From the NCBI RefSeq assembly GCF_026343115.1, contig NZ_JAPEMC010000002.1, forward strand, positions 186,001 through 250,000: 64,000 bases of DNA. Direction: 5' to 3'. This DNA comes from Streptomyces sp. NBC_00102. Lineage in GTDB: Bacteria; Actinomycetota; Actinomycetes; Streptomycetales; Streptomycetaceae. Positions 43,799 to 51,508 of the stretch are shown piece by piece; within the stretch, counting starts at the first letter, position 1, and the number at the start of each line of letters is the position of its first letter. The notes under the pieces were generated by a model. It was given only the letters and a program-made list of their open reading frames with translations. It had not been told where the DNA came from and did no database searches. A program made the position numbers and the translations under genes.

Positions 43799-44064
43799 GG
43801 TGATGCCTCCGGCGGGTGGTGTCTCCCCTGCTCGAACGGGCCGAGAGACAGGGGAACGCTGGTGAGGAACGCTTCGGTGGTCCCTGCGGACAGGGAGCGG
43901 TGCGGTCTGGAGGTGTGCCGTCGGTTCGGCGGGGTGGAGCTCGGCGTGCTCGGTGGAGCGGGAAGGGTGCCTGTGACGCAGGCGTCCGGGCGCGCGGGCA
44001 CGGTCGGCCCGCGGGGACAGCCGGCGTACGTGAGATCCGGTACGCCGGCCGCCCGGACACCTTC

Positions 44065-44106
44065 AACGTATGGCACTGCGTGACAGCTGACAAGGCACCG
44101 AGTGCC
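44065..44106 (-). promoter_or_regulatory. ccr operon promoter with two 13-bp operators flanking the -35 box
   Basis: Read on the minus strand: operator 1 GGCACTCGGTGCC (44106-44094) is directly followed by -35 TTGTCA (44093-44088). A 17-base spacer contains operator 2 GTCACGCAGTGCC (44084-44072), one A, and -10 TACGTT (44070-44065). Operator centres are 22 bp apart, as at etfB. A 10-base inverted repeat (TGACAGCTGA at 44081-44090 with TCAGCTGTCA at 44118-44127) frames operator 1. The remaining 43799-44064 is an untranslated leader in which I see no gene. Confidence 0.72.
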
Positions 44107-44191
44107 AACAATTTCTCTCAGCTGTCATCAGGTCGGCACGCATGAGCAACACGATGGGCGTTCTGGTGCGGTCTGTCCCGCAGGAGAAGGG

Positions 44192-44998
44192 CTACGACGC
44201 GATGCGGTACACGTACGGCGTCGTGGTGGCGAGCGCCGTGAAGCCCAGCCGCGCCAGGATCGGGGCCGAGTCCGCGGACGCGTCGACCTGGAGGTACTCG
44301 ACCCCGTGCGCGGCGGCGGTGCGGGCCCGGTGCGCCACCAGCGCGCGGTAGATGCCGCGCCCCCGCCACTCGGGGTGCGTACCGCCGCCCCAGAGCCCCG
44401 CGAAGGAGGTGCCCGGGTACAGCTCCATCCGCGCCGAACTCACCGGCAGCCCGTCCGCCACTGCCACCAGCCCGAAGAACTCCTCCGGCGCCGCCGCCAG
44501 CCGCGCCAGCATGTGGTCGCGCAGCCACGAGGCGTCCCTGCCGAACGCCGCCTCGTGCGCCTCGGCCATCAGCCTCACCCCGGCCTCGTCGCGCACCTCG
44601 CGCAGCTCCACCCCGGCGGGCGGCCCGGCGTCGGCCGGCAGGTCCGCCACCGCGGCCACCATCAGCGTCTCCGGAGGCTCCGGGACGAAGCCCGCCGCGC
44701 CCAGCCGGTCCGCCAGACCGGCTGGGCGGTCGTGGCTGTAGACCTTCCATTCGAAGGACGCGACACCCAGGGCCGCGCCGAGCGCCCCGTAATGCGCGAG
44801 CTGCGCCGCCACGGCGGCTTCGGCGCCCTCCTCGTCGAGCTCCGGCGAGGACCACACCACACCGTTCCAGTCGTCGGGGCCGCCGCTCCGGCGGACCACC
44901 GGCCCGTCCCGCTCCACCCGTGCACCGGGGCCGTCGGGGCGGGCGTTCTCCCGCATCTCGTCATCGAACAGGGCCAAGAGTTCCTCGTGGGTACGCAT
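44192..44998 (-). CDS. GNAT family N-acetyltransferase
   Basis: A 268-residue acetyltransferase. The C-terminal GNAT core has acetyl-CoA motif A in GLWGGGTHPEWRGRGIYRAL (R-G-x-G), followed by GVEYLQVDASADSAPILARL. The N-terminal half is a degenerate second GNAT-like lobe (AVAAQLAHYGALGAALGVAS). ATG 44998 is used; ATG 45034, twelve codons upstream, is equally possible because neither has a clear ribosome site. It lies upstream of the ccr promoter and probably has its own transcript ending near 44190. The substrate is unknown. Confidence 0.82.
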   Translation of the reverse strand: MRTHEELLALFDDEMRENARPDGPGARVERDGPVVRRSGGPDDWNGVVWSSPELDEEGAEAAVAAQLAHYGALGAALGVASFEWKVYSHDRPAGLADRLGAAGFVPEPPETLMVAAVADLPADAGPPAGVELREVRDEAGVRLMAEAHEAAFGRDASWLRDHMLARLAAAPEEFFGLVAVADGLPVSSARMELYPGTSFAGLWGGGTHPEWRGRGIYRALVAHRARTAAAHGVEYLQVDASADSAPILARLGFTALATTTPYVYRIAS

Positions 44999-45140
44999 CG
45001 GCGTACCCGACCACGCCCCAAGGCGCGTGGCCATCGAATTTCGCCCGTGCCCGAGTCGATCACCCCCGTCCGGGGCAGACGCCGGAACGGATGATCTTGC
45101 GCCGAGCAGGACACACGGCCGGGACGAGGGGTGGAAACGG

Positions 45141-45938
45141 ATGCCGACAGGGATGCGCGGGCGCACACGGGGGAGCCGCCGGGACTTCAGCCTCCGGCGC
45201 ACGACCGTGGGGTTCGCCCTCGCGGCGGTCCTGCTCGGGGTCGGCGGGATGCTGCTCCGCAGCGCCTGGCAGAGCGTCGGCGGCCATCCCGCCGTCCGGG
45301 GCGCACTCGTCCTGCTCGTGCTCGCGGGCGCGGTCGCCCTGCTGCGACGGCGCCGCCGGCGCAGGCACGCCGCCCGGCTCGCTGCGGCCGTCACCGAGGC
45401 GGCGGAGGAGCTGGTGGACACCGCGCTGGCGGAGATCGACGAGGCGGTGGAGGCGGAGGCTGTGGCCGGGCCGGTGTTCGTCCCCGGGCCCGCACCCGCG
45501 CCCGAGCCGGCTCCGGTGGACTTCGCGGCCCTCGATCCGTACGCCTTCGAGGAGGCCGTGGCCGAACTCTGCCGCCGTGACGGCTGCCGGGACGCCGAGG
45601 TGGTGGGCGGCGCCGGGGACCTCGGCGCCGACGTGCTCGCCACCACCCCGGACGGCCGCCGCCTCGTCGTCCAGTGCAAGCGCTACGGCCCTGCCAACAA
45701 GGTCGGCTCGCAGGATCTCCAGCGGTTCGGCGGGACCTGCTACGCCGTTCACGGAGCCGAGGTGGCGGTCGTGGTGAGCACGGGGGAGTTCACCGCCCCC
45801 GCCACCGAGTACGCGGCGGCCTGCGGCATCCTCTGTGTGGACGCGGAGGCACTGGCGGGCTGGAGCGGGGGAGCGCTGCCGCCGCCGTGGGAGCTCCCGG
45901 CGGCCCTGGGCGGGACGGGTCTGCCGGAACCGGTCTGA
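45141..45938 (+). CDS. Membrane-anchored Mrr-like restriction endonuclease
   Basis: A 265-residue protein with two N-terminal membrane helices (about residues 21-39 and 53-69), an Arg-rich stop-transfer (LLRRRRRRRH) and a helical stretch. The C-terminal Mrr/PD-(D/E)xK nuclease domain (about residues 130-240) has Glu137/Glu138 in YAFEEAVAELC, Asp164 in GDLGADVLATT, and Gln178-x-Lys180 in VVQCKRYG, the Mrr-type QxK variant. Mrr proteins cut methylated DNA or act in stress. The topology puts the nuclease in the cytoplasm, tethered at the membrane. No methylase or other defence gene is adjacent. GAGGGG precedes the ATG. Confidence 0.85.
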   Translation: MPTGMRGRTRGSRRDFSLRRTTVGFALAAVLLGVGGMLLRSAWQSVGGHPAVRGALVLLVLAGAVALLRRRRRRRHAARLAAAVTEAAEELVDTALAEIDEAVEAEAVAGPVFVPGPAPAPEPAPVDFAALDPYAFEEAVAELCRRDGCRDAEVVGGAGDLGADVLATTPDGRRLVVQCKRYGPANKVGSQDLQRFGGTCYAVHGAEVAVVVSTGEFTAPATEYAAACGILCVDAEALAGWSGGALPPPWELPAALGGTGLPEPV

Positions 45939-45999
45939 ACCGCGTGCCGGGAGAGCGGAGTGACCGGCGGGGACGTCGCGCTCAGGCGCCGGGGCGCCC

Positions 46000-46824
46000 T
46001 CAGCGCTCCTTCAGGGCCTGCTGGATCGTGCGCATGACCTCGTCCAGCGGGGCGTCCGTCCGCGCCACCGCGACCAGTACCTCGCCGTCCGAGGAGACCG
46101 AGGCGGCGGGCGCCGCGGGCTCCTTCGCCGGTTCGGTGCCGGCGATCCGGCCCGCGCCGATGCCGGTCCCGAAGGTCTCCCGCACGATGGCGAAGGCGTG
46201 GTCCAGCTGGGCCTCGACGTCGCCCTGGCCGTCCGCGCGCAGCCAGCGCCGCAACACGTGGTTGTGCGCGGTCACCACGGCGGACGCGGCGACCTCGGCC
46301 AGCAGCGGGTCGTCGTTGCCGACATGGCTGTCGCGCTCGTCGAAGTGGCCCAGCAGATAACGCGTGAAGAGCCGCTCGTAGCGGGCCACCGAGGCGATCT
46401 CGGCCTCCCGGAGCGCCGGCACCTCGCGGGTGAGCTTGTAGCGGGCCACGGAGACGGCGGGCTTGGCCGCGTACATCTTCATGACCTCCTTGATGCCCCG
46501 GCACACCGTGTCGAGCGGGTGTTCGTGGGAGGGGGCCGCGTTCAGCACCGCCTCGGCCCGCACCAGGGTGTCGTCGTGGTCCGGGAAGATCGCCTCCTCC
46601 TTCGACCGGAAGTGCCGGAAGAAGGTCCGACGGGCCACACCCGCGGCACCCGCGATCTCGTCCACGGTGGTGCCCTCGTACCCCTGCGTGGCGAAGAGCT
46701 CCATGGCCGCGGCGGCCAGTTCGCGGCGCATTTTGAGCCGCTGCGCGGCGGCACGGGTGACTGCCGTGCTCTCCGGAGCGTCGGAGGCGGCGGTGGCACG
46801 GGGGGACCTGGCGGGCTGGGACAT
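46000..46824 (-). CDS. TetR family regulator, paralogue of the etf-linked TetR
   Basis: A 274-residue TetR protein. The HTH is TTVDEIAGAAGVARRTFFRHF, then RSKEEAIFPDHD. The ligand domain has VMKMYAAKPAVSVARYKLTR, EVPALREAEIASVARYERLF, and a C-terminal extension ending VLVAVARTDAPLDEVMRTIQ. It matches the protein at 9812-10600 in all these blocks. ATG 46824 (MSQPARSP) is chosen; the in-frame ATGs at 46842 and 46884 are possible. It lies about 2 kb from the ccr promoter on the same strand, and both the ccr and etfB promoters carry the same double palindrome, so this protein is a good candidate for the ccr regulator. Its own upstream region has different repeats. Confidence 0.9.
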   Translation of the reverse strand: MSQPARSPRATAASDAPESTAVTRAAAQRLKMRRELAAAAMELFATQGYEGTTVDEIAGAAGVARRTFFRHFRSKEEAIFPDHDDTLVRAEAVLNAAPSHEHPLDTVCRGIKEVMKMYAAKPAVSVARYKLTREVPALREAEIASVARYERLFTRYLLGHFDERDSHVGNDDPLLAEVAASAVVTAHNHVLRRWLRADGQGDVEAQLDHAFAIVRETFGTGIGAGRIAGTEPAKEPAAPAASVSSDGEVLVAVARTDAPLDEVMRTIQQALKER

Positions 46825-46878
46825 GGTGTGAACGTACTCCATGGGCGAGGAGGAGTGTGGCCGAGGTGGTGTCCTGCT

Positions 46879-46913
46879 GATCAAGGTCCTTCATGAGCCG
46901 ATCAAGGTCCTTC
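46879..46913. repeat. Two 14-bp direct repeats upstream of the second TetR gene
   Basis: GATCAAGGTCCTTC occurs at 46879-46892 and 46900-46913, exactly 21 bp apart (two helical turns). Each contains the palindromic core AAGGTCCTT. They lie 55-89 bases upstream of the chosen start and are candidate operators of the tetR gene. Confidence 0.65.
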
Positions 46914-46962
46914 GTCACGGCCGGACACCGTAGGAGGCCCGCGTCCGGCCGCCTCCCACCGC

Positions 46963-47601
46963 TCACGGACCAGGGGCGACCACGGTCGCGGCGGACGGGC
47001 TGCCGCCCGCCCTCAGGGCCGCGACCGCGGACACCGGGTCGTCGGCGTAGAAGCGGAAGGCTCTGGCCTCGGCCCTCCGGCCCAGGACCCGCGTGTACCG
47101 CAGCGGCCCGGTGAGCTCCACGGTGACCGTGGTCTGCCCTCCGACGGCGATGCCGGCGGTGCCGTTCCCGTCCACCGAGGCCGGCCTTCCGCCGGGGAAC
47201 CGCCGTTCCGTCCGGACGGAGGCCACCCGCTCGGCCGGGATACGGATGTCCAGCAGGGTCCCGTAGCGCAGGCGCAGCGAGCCGTCCGCCCCGATCACGT
47301 GCGGACACACCACGCAGGAGGCGTGCAGGGCCAGGAGAAGGCAGCAGCCCCAGAGGTCGAGGACGAGCGCGACGGCGTGCACCACCGGCCAGGGGATCAC
47401 GACGGCGAAGGCGACGGTCTCGACCACGGAGACGAAGAGCAGGCCGTACATGGTCGCCGACTGGGCGGGCGCGTACGCAACGGGGTGATCGCCCTCGCCC
47501 ACGCCCTGCGGGCCGCGACGGGTAGCCCAGCGCCACAGACCGGCCGCGAGGGCCGCCTGGTGGCCGGTCACCCGGCGCACGGCCGCCCGTAGCGCCCTCA
47601 C
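46963..47601 (-). CDS. Two-helix membrane protein of unknown function, coupled to merR
   Basis: A 212-residue protein. It has a basic N-terminus (VRALRAAVRRVTGHQ) and two adjacent membrane helices (TMYGLLFVSVVETVAFAVVI and VVHAVALVLDLWGCCLLLAL). A soluble beta-rich domain follows (LRYGTLLDIRIPAERVASVR, TTVTVELTGPLRY), which resembles a bacterial PH-like domain, although I cannot confirm that. The GTG at 47601 overlaps the merR stop by 4 bases (GTGA), so it is translated with the regulator. Role unknown; as the only partner of merR it may be the regulated output. Confidence 0.75.
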   Translation of the reverse strand: MRALRAAVRRVTGHQAALAAGLWRWATRRGPQGVGEGDHPVAYAPAQSATMYGLLFVSVVETVAFAVVIPWPVVHAVALVLDLWGCCLLLALHASCVVCPHVIGADGSLRLRYGTLLDIRIPAERVASVRTERRFPGGRPASVDGNGTAGIAVGGQTTVTVELTGPLRYTRVLGRRAEARAFRFYADDPVSAVAALRAGGSPSAATVVAPGP

Positions 47602-48500
47602 TCCGCACCCTCCCCGGCCCCGATCTGTCCGGCCTTGCTCTCTCCGGTGGTGCTCCCTCCGGCCGCGCGGTCCCCAGCCGTACGCTCTCCGGCCGCGCGC
47701 TCCCCGAGCAGTTCGACGGCGCGGCGTACGGCCGCCGCCTGCGCGGGAGGGAACTCGGCGAAGAGGACATCGGCGAGACCGCTCTCCGCACCCGGCCCAC
47801 TCCTTGCCTCCGGCGCGGTGAACGCCCGCACCACATCGTCCGGGATGCTTCCGGCGATGGCCCGGGCGGCCTCTTCCACCAGCGGATCGTCCTCGTCCGC
47901 CCCCGCCAGAGCCTCCACGCGCTCGTACACCGCGTGAGCGCGCCGCATGGCCTCGGCGTCCGCGCTCAGGCTCCGTCCCATGGCGTGCAGCAGGGCGTGG
48001 AGCCGGTCCCGGTCGGCGTCCGGCGAGCCGGTCTCCACGAGGGCCAGCAGTTCCCTCTCCCTGGCTGCCATGGCCGGTTCGGGTCCGGGCAGTCGCGCCG
48101 ACGCGCGGGCCATGTCGTCGAAGAAGGCGGCGAGCTCCGGGGAGACCGGGGCCTCGGCGGGCAGCCGGCCGGTCCGTTCGGCCTGTTCCAGCAGCCGGCC
48201 CAGCCGGACGCGCCGCTGCCGGATGGCCTCCTCCTGGCGTGCCAGGTCGGCGTCCAGTTCGGCGAGGATTTCCACGGGGTCCCTGCCCTTGTCGTCCGCG
48301 AGGACGTCCCCGACCTCGTCGAGGCTGAGGCCGAGCTCGGTCAGCCGGCGGACGCGGGCCAGCTCGACGGCATCGCTCAGCGTGTAGTCGCGGTAGCCGT
48401 TGGGCTGCCGGGGCGGCTCGGGCAGCAGCCCGATGCGGTGGTAGTGCCGCACGGCGCGGGTCGTGACACCGACGATGCCGGCGAGCTCTCCGATTCTCAT
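47598..48500 (-). CDS. MerR family transcriptional regulator
   Basis: A 300-residue MerR protein. The N-terminal winged HTH is MRIGELAGIVGVTTRAVRHY, then HRIGLLPEPPRQPNGYRDY. The dimerisation coiled coil (ELDADLARQEEAIRQRRVRL) is followed by a long helical C-terminal domain with no metal-binding Cys cluster, so the ligand is probably organic. The promoter has the 19-bp spacer typical of MerR activation and lies so close to the ATG that the mRNA is probably leaderless. The C-terminus ends in a Ser/Ala/Gly/Thr-rich low-complexity tail. A membrane protein gene follows by overlap. Confidence 0.9.
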   Translation of the reverse strand: MRIGELAGIVGVTTRAVRHYHRIGLLPEPPRQPNGYRDYTLSDAVELARVRRLTELGLSLDEVGDVLADDKGRDPVEILAELDADLARQEEAIRQRRVRLGRLLEQAERTGRLPAEAPVSPELAAFFDDMARASARLPGPEPAMAARERELLALVETGSPDADRDRLHALLHAMGRSLSADAEAMRRAHAVYERVEALAGADEDDPLVEEAARAIAGSIPDDVVRAFTAPEARSGPGAESGLADVLFAEFPPAQAAAVRRAVELLGERAAGERTAGDRAAGGSTTGESKAGQIGAGEGAE

Positions 48501-48506
48501 GGATCC

Positions 48507-48537
48507 AGTAGAAACGTTGACGCCACGACAAGGTCAA
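48507..48537 (-). promoter_or_regulatory. MerR-type promoter with 19-bp spacer, leaderless start
   Basis: On the minus strand, -35 TTGACC (48537-48532) and -10 TCTACT (48512-48507) are separated by 19 bases that contain the partner half-site GTCAA, giving the dyad TTGAC-N11-GTCAA expected of MerR-family operators. The -10 ends 6 bases before the start codon at 48500 and no Shine-Dalgarno is present. Confidence 0.65.
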
Positions 48538-48611
48538 GCCGTCCGGGGAAGCCCCCTGATGGCGGGCCGCCCGCACGGGGCCGGGCCGCCCACCACCGGG
48601 GGACACCGCGG

Positions 48612-50393
48612 TCAGCGCCGGGTGTGCTCGCGGAATCCGCGCCCCGTCTTGCGGCCCAGGCACCCCGCCGCGACCAGGTGTTCCAGCAGCGGCGCCGGGG
48701 CCAGGCCCGGGTCGCGGAACTCCTGGTGCAGCACCTTCTCGATGGCGAGGGAGACGTCCAGCCCGACCACGTCCAACAGCTCGAACGGGCCCATCGGGTA
48801 GCCGCCGCCGAGCTTCATCGCGGCGTCGATGTCGTCCAGCGTCGCGTAGTGCTCCTCGACCATCTTGATCGCGTTGTTGAGGTACGGGAAGAGCAGCGCG
48901 TTCACGATGAAGCCGGCCCGGTCGCCGCAGTCCACCGGGTGCTTGCGCACCTTGGCGCAGACCTCCCGCACGGTGGCGTGCACGTCGTCGGCGGTCAGCA
49001 CCGTGCGGACCACCTCGACGAGCTTCATCGCGGGCGCCGGGTTGAAGAAGTGCATCCCGACCACGTCCTGGGGGCGCGACGTCGCCCGCGCGACGGAGAC
49101 CACCGGCAGCGAGGACGTGGTGGTGGCGAGCACCGCGCCCGGCTTGCAGACCTTGTCCAGGGTCGCGAAGAGCTGCTGTTTGACCAGCAGATCCTCGGCG
49201 ACCGCCTCCACGGCGAGATCCACCTCGGCGAACGCGTCCAGCGAACCGGCCGCGGTGATCCGGGCGAGCGTCTCGTCCCGGGCCTCCGCGGTCAGCCGCC
49301 CCTTGGCGACCGAGCGGTCCAGGGACGTGGCGATCCGGCCCTTCGCGGCATCCGCCTTCTCCTGGGTCCGGGCCGCGAGCACCACCGCGTACCCGGCCTT
49401 CGCGAAGACCTCGGCGATGCCCGACGCCATGGTGCCCGAGCCCGCCACCCCGACCGCGGTGACCGGGCGCCCGGGGACCCGGGCCGCGTCCTCGCCCGGG
49501 GTGAGCGCGTCCGGGACCACGTCCTGGCTGCCCGGCGCCGCGTACGCGTAGAAGCCGCGGCCCGCCTTGCGGCCGGTCAGCCCGGCCTCGCTGAGCTGGC
49601 CGAGGACCGGGGCCGGCGCGTGCAGCCGGTCGTGCGAGGCCGCGTACATCGCCTCCAGCACCGTGCGCGCGGTGTCGATGCCGATCAGGTCGAGGAGCGC
49701 CAGCGGCCCCATCGGGAGCCCGCAGCCGAGCCGCATCGCCGCGTCGATGTCCTCGCGGGAGGCGTAGTTCGCCTCGTACATGGCGGCGGCCTGGTTGAGG
49801 TAGCCGAAGAGCAGGCCGTCCGCCACGAACCCCGGGCGGTCACCGACCGCGACCGGCTCCTTGCCCAGCTCACGTGCCAGCGCGGTGACGGCCTCCACGG
49901 CGGGCGGGGCGGTCAGCACCGAGGAGACCACCTCCACGAGCTTCATCGCCGGTGCCGGATTGAAGAAGTGGAGCCCGAGCACCCGCTCCGGACGCTGCGA
50001 CTCGGCGGCCAGCCGGGTCACCGACAGGGCGTTGGTACCGGTCGCCAGGATCGCGCCCGGCGCCACCACCGCGTCCAGCTCCCGGATCACCTGCTGCTTG
50101 ATCTCGTACGACTCCGGCACCACCTCGATGACCAGCTCGGCGTCGGCGGCGGCCGACAGGTCGGAGAAGGTACGGAAACGGGCGAGGACGTCCTCGCGCT
50201 CCCGCTCGGAGAGGCGCTCACGGCTCACGGCGCGGGCGGTGGACGCCTCCAGCGAGGCGACCGCCCGGCGGGCCGCGGCCTGGTCGATGTCGATGCCGAT
50301 GACCTCGCGGCCCGCACGGGCCAGGACCTCGGCGATGCCGGTGCCCATGGTGCCGAGGCCGACGACGGCGATGGTGGTGAACGGGGTGTCCAT
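48612..50393 (-). CDS. Tandem-duplicated 3-hydroxyacyl-CoA dehydrogenase
   Basis: A 593-residue protein made of two complete 3-hydroxyacyl-CoA dehydrogenase units. Each has a Rossmann NAD motif (VVGLGTMGTGIAEVLARAG near residue 10; VAGSGTMASGIAEVFAKAG near residue 310), the active-site block LHFFNPAPAMKLVEVV or MHFFNPAPAMKLVEVV, and the C-terminal helical domain with MGPLALLDLIG or MGPFELLDVVG. It oxidises or reduces 3-hydroxyacyl-CoA; 3-hydroxybutyryl-CoA is a likely substrate and would feed crotonyl-CoA to Ccr. The ATG at 50393 has GGAG upstream. It is transcribed alone. A palindrome TAACCGGCGGGTA lies upstream. Confidence 0.93.
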   Translation of the reverse strand: MDTPFTTIAVVGLGTMGTGIAEVLARAGREVIGIDIDQAAARRAVASLEASTARAVSRERLSEREREDVLARFRTFSDLSAAADAELVIEVVPESYEIKQQVIRELDAVVAPGAILATGTNALSVTRLAAESQRPERVLGLHFFNPAPAMKLVEVVSSVLTAPPAVEAVTALARELGKEPVAVGDRPGFVADGLLFGYLNQAAAMYEANYASREDIDAAMRLGCGLPMGPLALLDLIGIDTARTVLEAMYAASHDRLHAPAPVLGQLSEAGLTGRKAGRGFYAYAAPGSQDVVPDALTPGEDAARVPGRPVTAVGVAGSGTMASGIAEVFAKAGYAVVLAARTQEKADAAKGRIATSLDRSVAKGRLTAEARDETLARITAAGSLDAFAEVDLAVEAVAEDLLVKQQLFATLDKVCKPGAVLATTTSSLPVVSVARATSRPQDVVGMHFFNPAPAMKLVEVVRTVLTADDVHATVREVCAKVRKHPVDCGDRAGFIVNALLFPYLNNAIKMVEEHYATLDDIDAAMKLGGGYPMGPFELLDVVGLDVSLAIEKVLHQEFRDPGLAPAPLLEHLVAAGCLGRKTGRGFREHTRR

Positions 50394-50673
50394 CACGGGA
50401 CTCCAGGGTGAGTGACGACTGTGAGGGAGCACGGCGCGCACGAGGGGCGAAGGAACGCGCGCGTGCGGAAGGCGTGTCGAGGTGTACGGGGCCGGGCTGC
50501 CGGGGAACCGCGGGAAACACGTCCCGGGCCCGGAGAGGGGACGGACCCTGTCCCGGGTCGCGTCACACGGGGTATTCGCTGCTCGCGAAGACCGCCGAAC
50601 CGACATGCACTCCGGGTGGCTGCGTCACCAGGCCACCGGAGCCTGCGGGGAGTGTGCCCCGCTCACATGAGAC

Positions 50674-50686
50674 TAACCGGCGGGTA
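50674..50686. promoter_or_regulatory. Palindrome upstream of the 3-hydroxyacyl-CoA dehydrogenase gene
   Basis: TAACCGGCGGGTA (50674-50686) is a 13-base palindrome with one mismatched pair, 281 bases upstream of the dehydrogenase start and 106 upstream of the divergent HEAT-like gene. It differs from the GGCACT operators of etf and ccr. The rest of 50394-50791 shows no gene. Confidence 0.45.
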
Positions 50687-50791
50687 ACGAGCGCGCCAGC
50701 CCGGAACCCTTGTGCTCTGGACCACAGTTGACCGTGTGTGCGAACGCCCGCACCCTCCGCACGGAGCGTGCCCGTGAATACGCTGAGCGTC

Positions 50792-51508
50792 ATGGATGAA
50801 ATGTCGAGATCGCTCACGGAACCGCCCGCCGGGTCGCTCACGGAACCACTCGCCGAGCCGCTCGCGGGGGCCCGCACCGGCCCGGGGGCGCAGTCATCCG
50901 CGCAGTCATCCGCGCAGTCACTCGCCGGGCCGCTCGCGCGGTCGCTCACGGACCGGCTCCGGGAGGAAGCGGGTGTGGCGGGGGAGGCGGAGTGCGCGCG
51001 GCTCGCCGCCACCGCCGACCGCGAAGAACTCGCCCGGGCGCTCGTGGAACCGGGCCGCCCCCTCTGGGCCCGGGAACTCGCCGCCTTCCGGCTCGGCTGC
51101 GCCGGGGACCGCCGGGCCTTCGAGGCCCTGGTGCTGCTGCTCAACCACCGCGACCCCGAGCGCTGCGCCGGCGCCGCCCACGCCCTCGCCGAACTGCGCG
51201 ACCCGCGCACGCCCCGCGCGGCCGCCGCGCTCGCCACCAACCCGCTGCGCTCCGCGTACGCCCTCCACCCCGTGCGCCTGCTGACCGCGCTGCACGCCCC
51301 GGAGTCGGCTCCCGCCCTGATCGCCGCCCTGGAGGGGCTGCTGGCGTCCGGGAAGCCGCACCGGGAGGTGGCCCTGGCGTGCGTGGAGGGGCTCGGCCTG
51401 CTCGGCGACGAGCGGGCCCGGCCCGTCCTGGAGTCGGCGCTGGCACACCCCGGGCTCTCCGGCGCGGCCGCCGAGGCCCTCAGGGCGTGCCGGCCGCCGG
51501 CGGGGTGA
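50792..51508 (+). CDS. HEAT-repeat-like protein of unknown function
   Basis: A 238-residue protein. The first 50 residues are a low-complexity stretch (SLTEPPAGSLTEPLAEPLAG and three AQS units) encoded by 12-base tandem repeats at 50891-50926. The remainder is a helical HEAT-type solenoid (ELAAFRLGCAGDRRAFEALV, then HALAELRDPRTPRAAAALAT and CVEGLGLLGDERARPVLESA). Such proteins scaffold protein contacts. ATG 50792 is used; GTG 50774 and ATG 50738 are in frame upstream. The gene converges on and overlaps the next gene's end by 29 bases. Streptomyces homologues are often mislabelled adenylosuccinate lyase; no lyase motif is present. Confidence 0.78.
   Translation: MDEMSRSLTEPPAGSLTEPLAEPLAGARTGPGAQSSAQSSAQSLAGPLARSLTDRLREEAGVAGEAECARLAATADREELARALVEPGRPLWARELAAFRLGCAGDRRAFEALVLLLNHRDPERCAGAAHALAELRDPRTPRAAAALATNPLRSAYALHPVRLLTALHAPESAPALIAALEGLLASGKPHREVALACVEGLGLLGDERARPVLESALAHPGLSGAAAEALRACRPPAG

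Noticed and set aside
43799..44191. A small protein gene in the ccr leader (43816-44145 plus).
   Set aside because: It is Arg/Gly-rich, has no ribosome site and overlaps the ccr promoter; it is most likely an untranslated leader.
45141..45938. A restriction-modification or other defence island around the Mrr-like gene.
   Set aside because: Neighbours are a GNAT and a TetR gene; no methylase, helicase or phage-defence gene is present.
50792..51508. Adenylosuccinate lyase, a label common among Streptomyces homologues.
   Set aside because: No lyase signature is present; the chain is a helical repeat protein.
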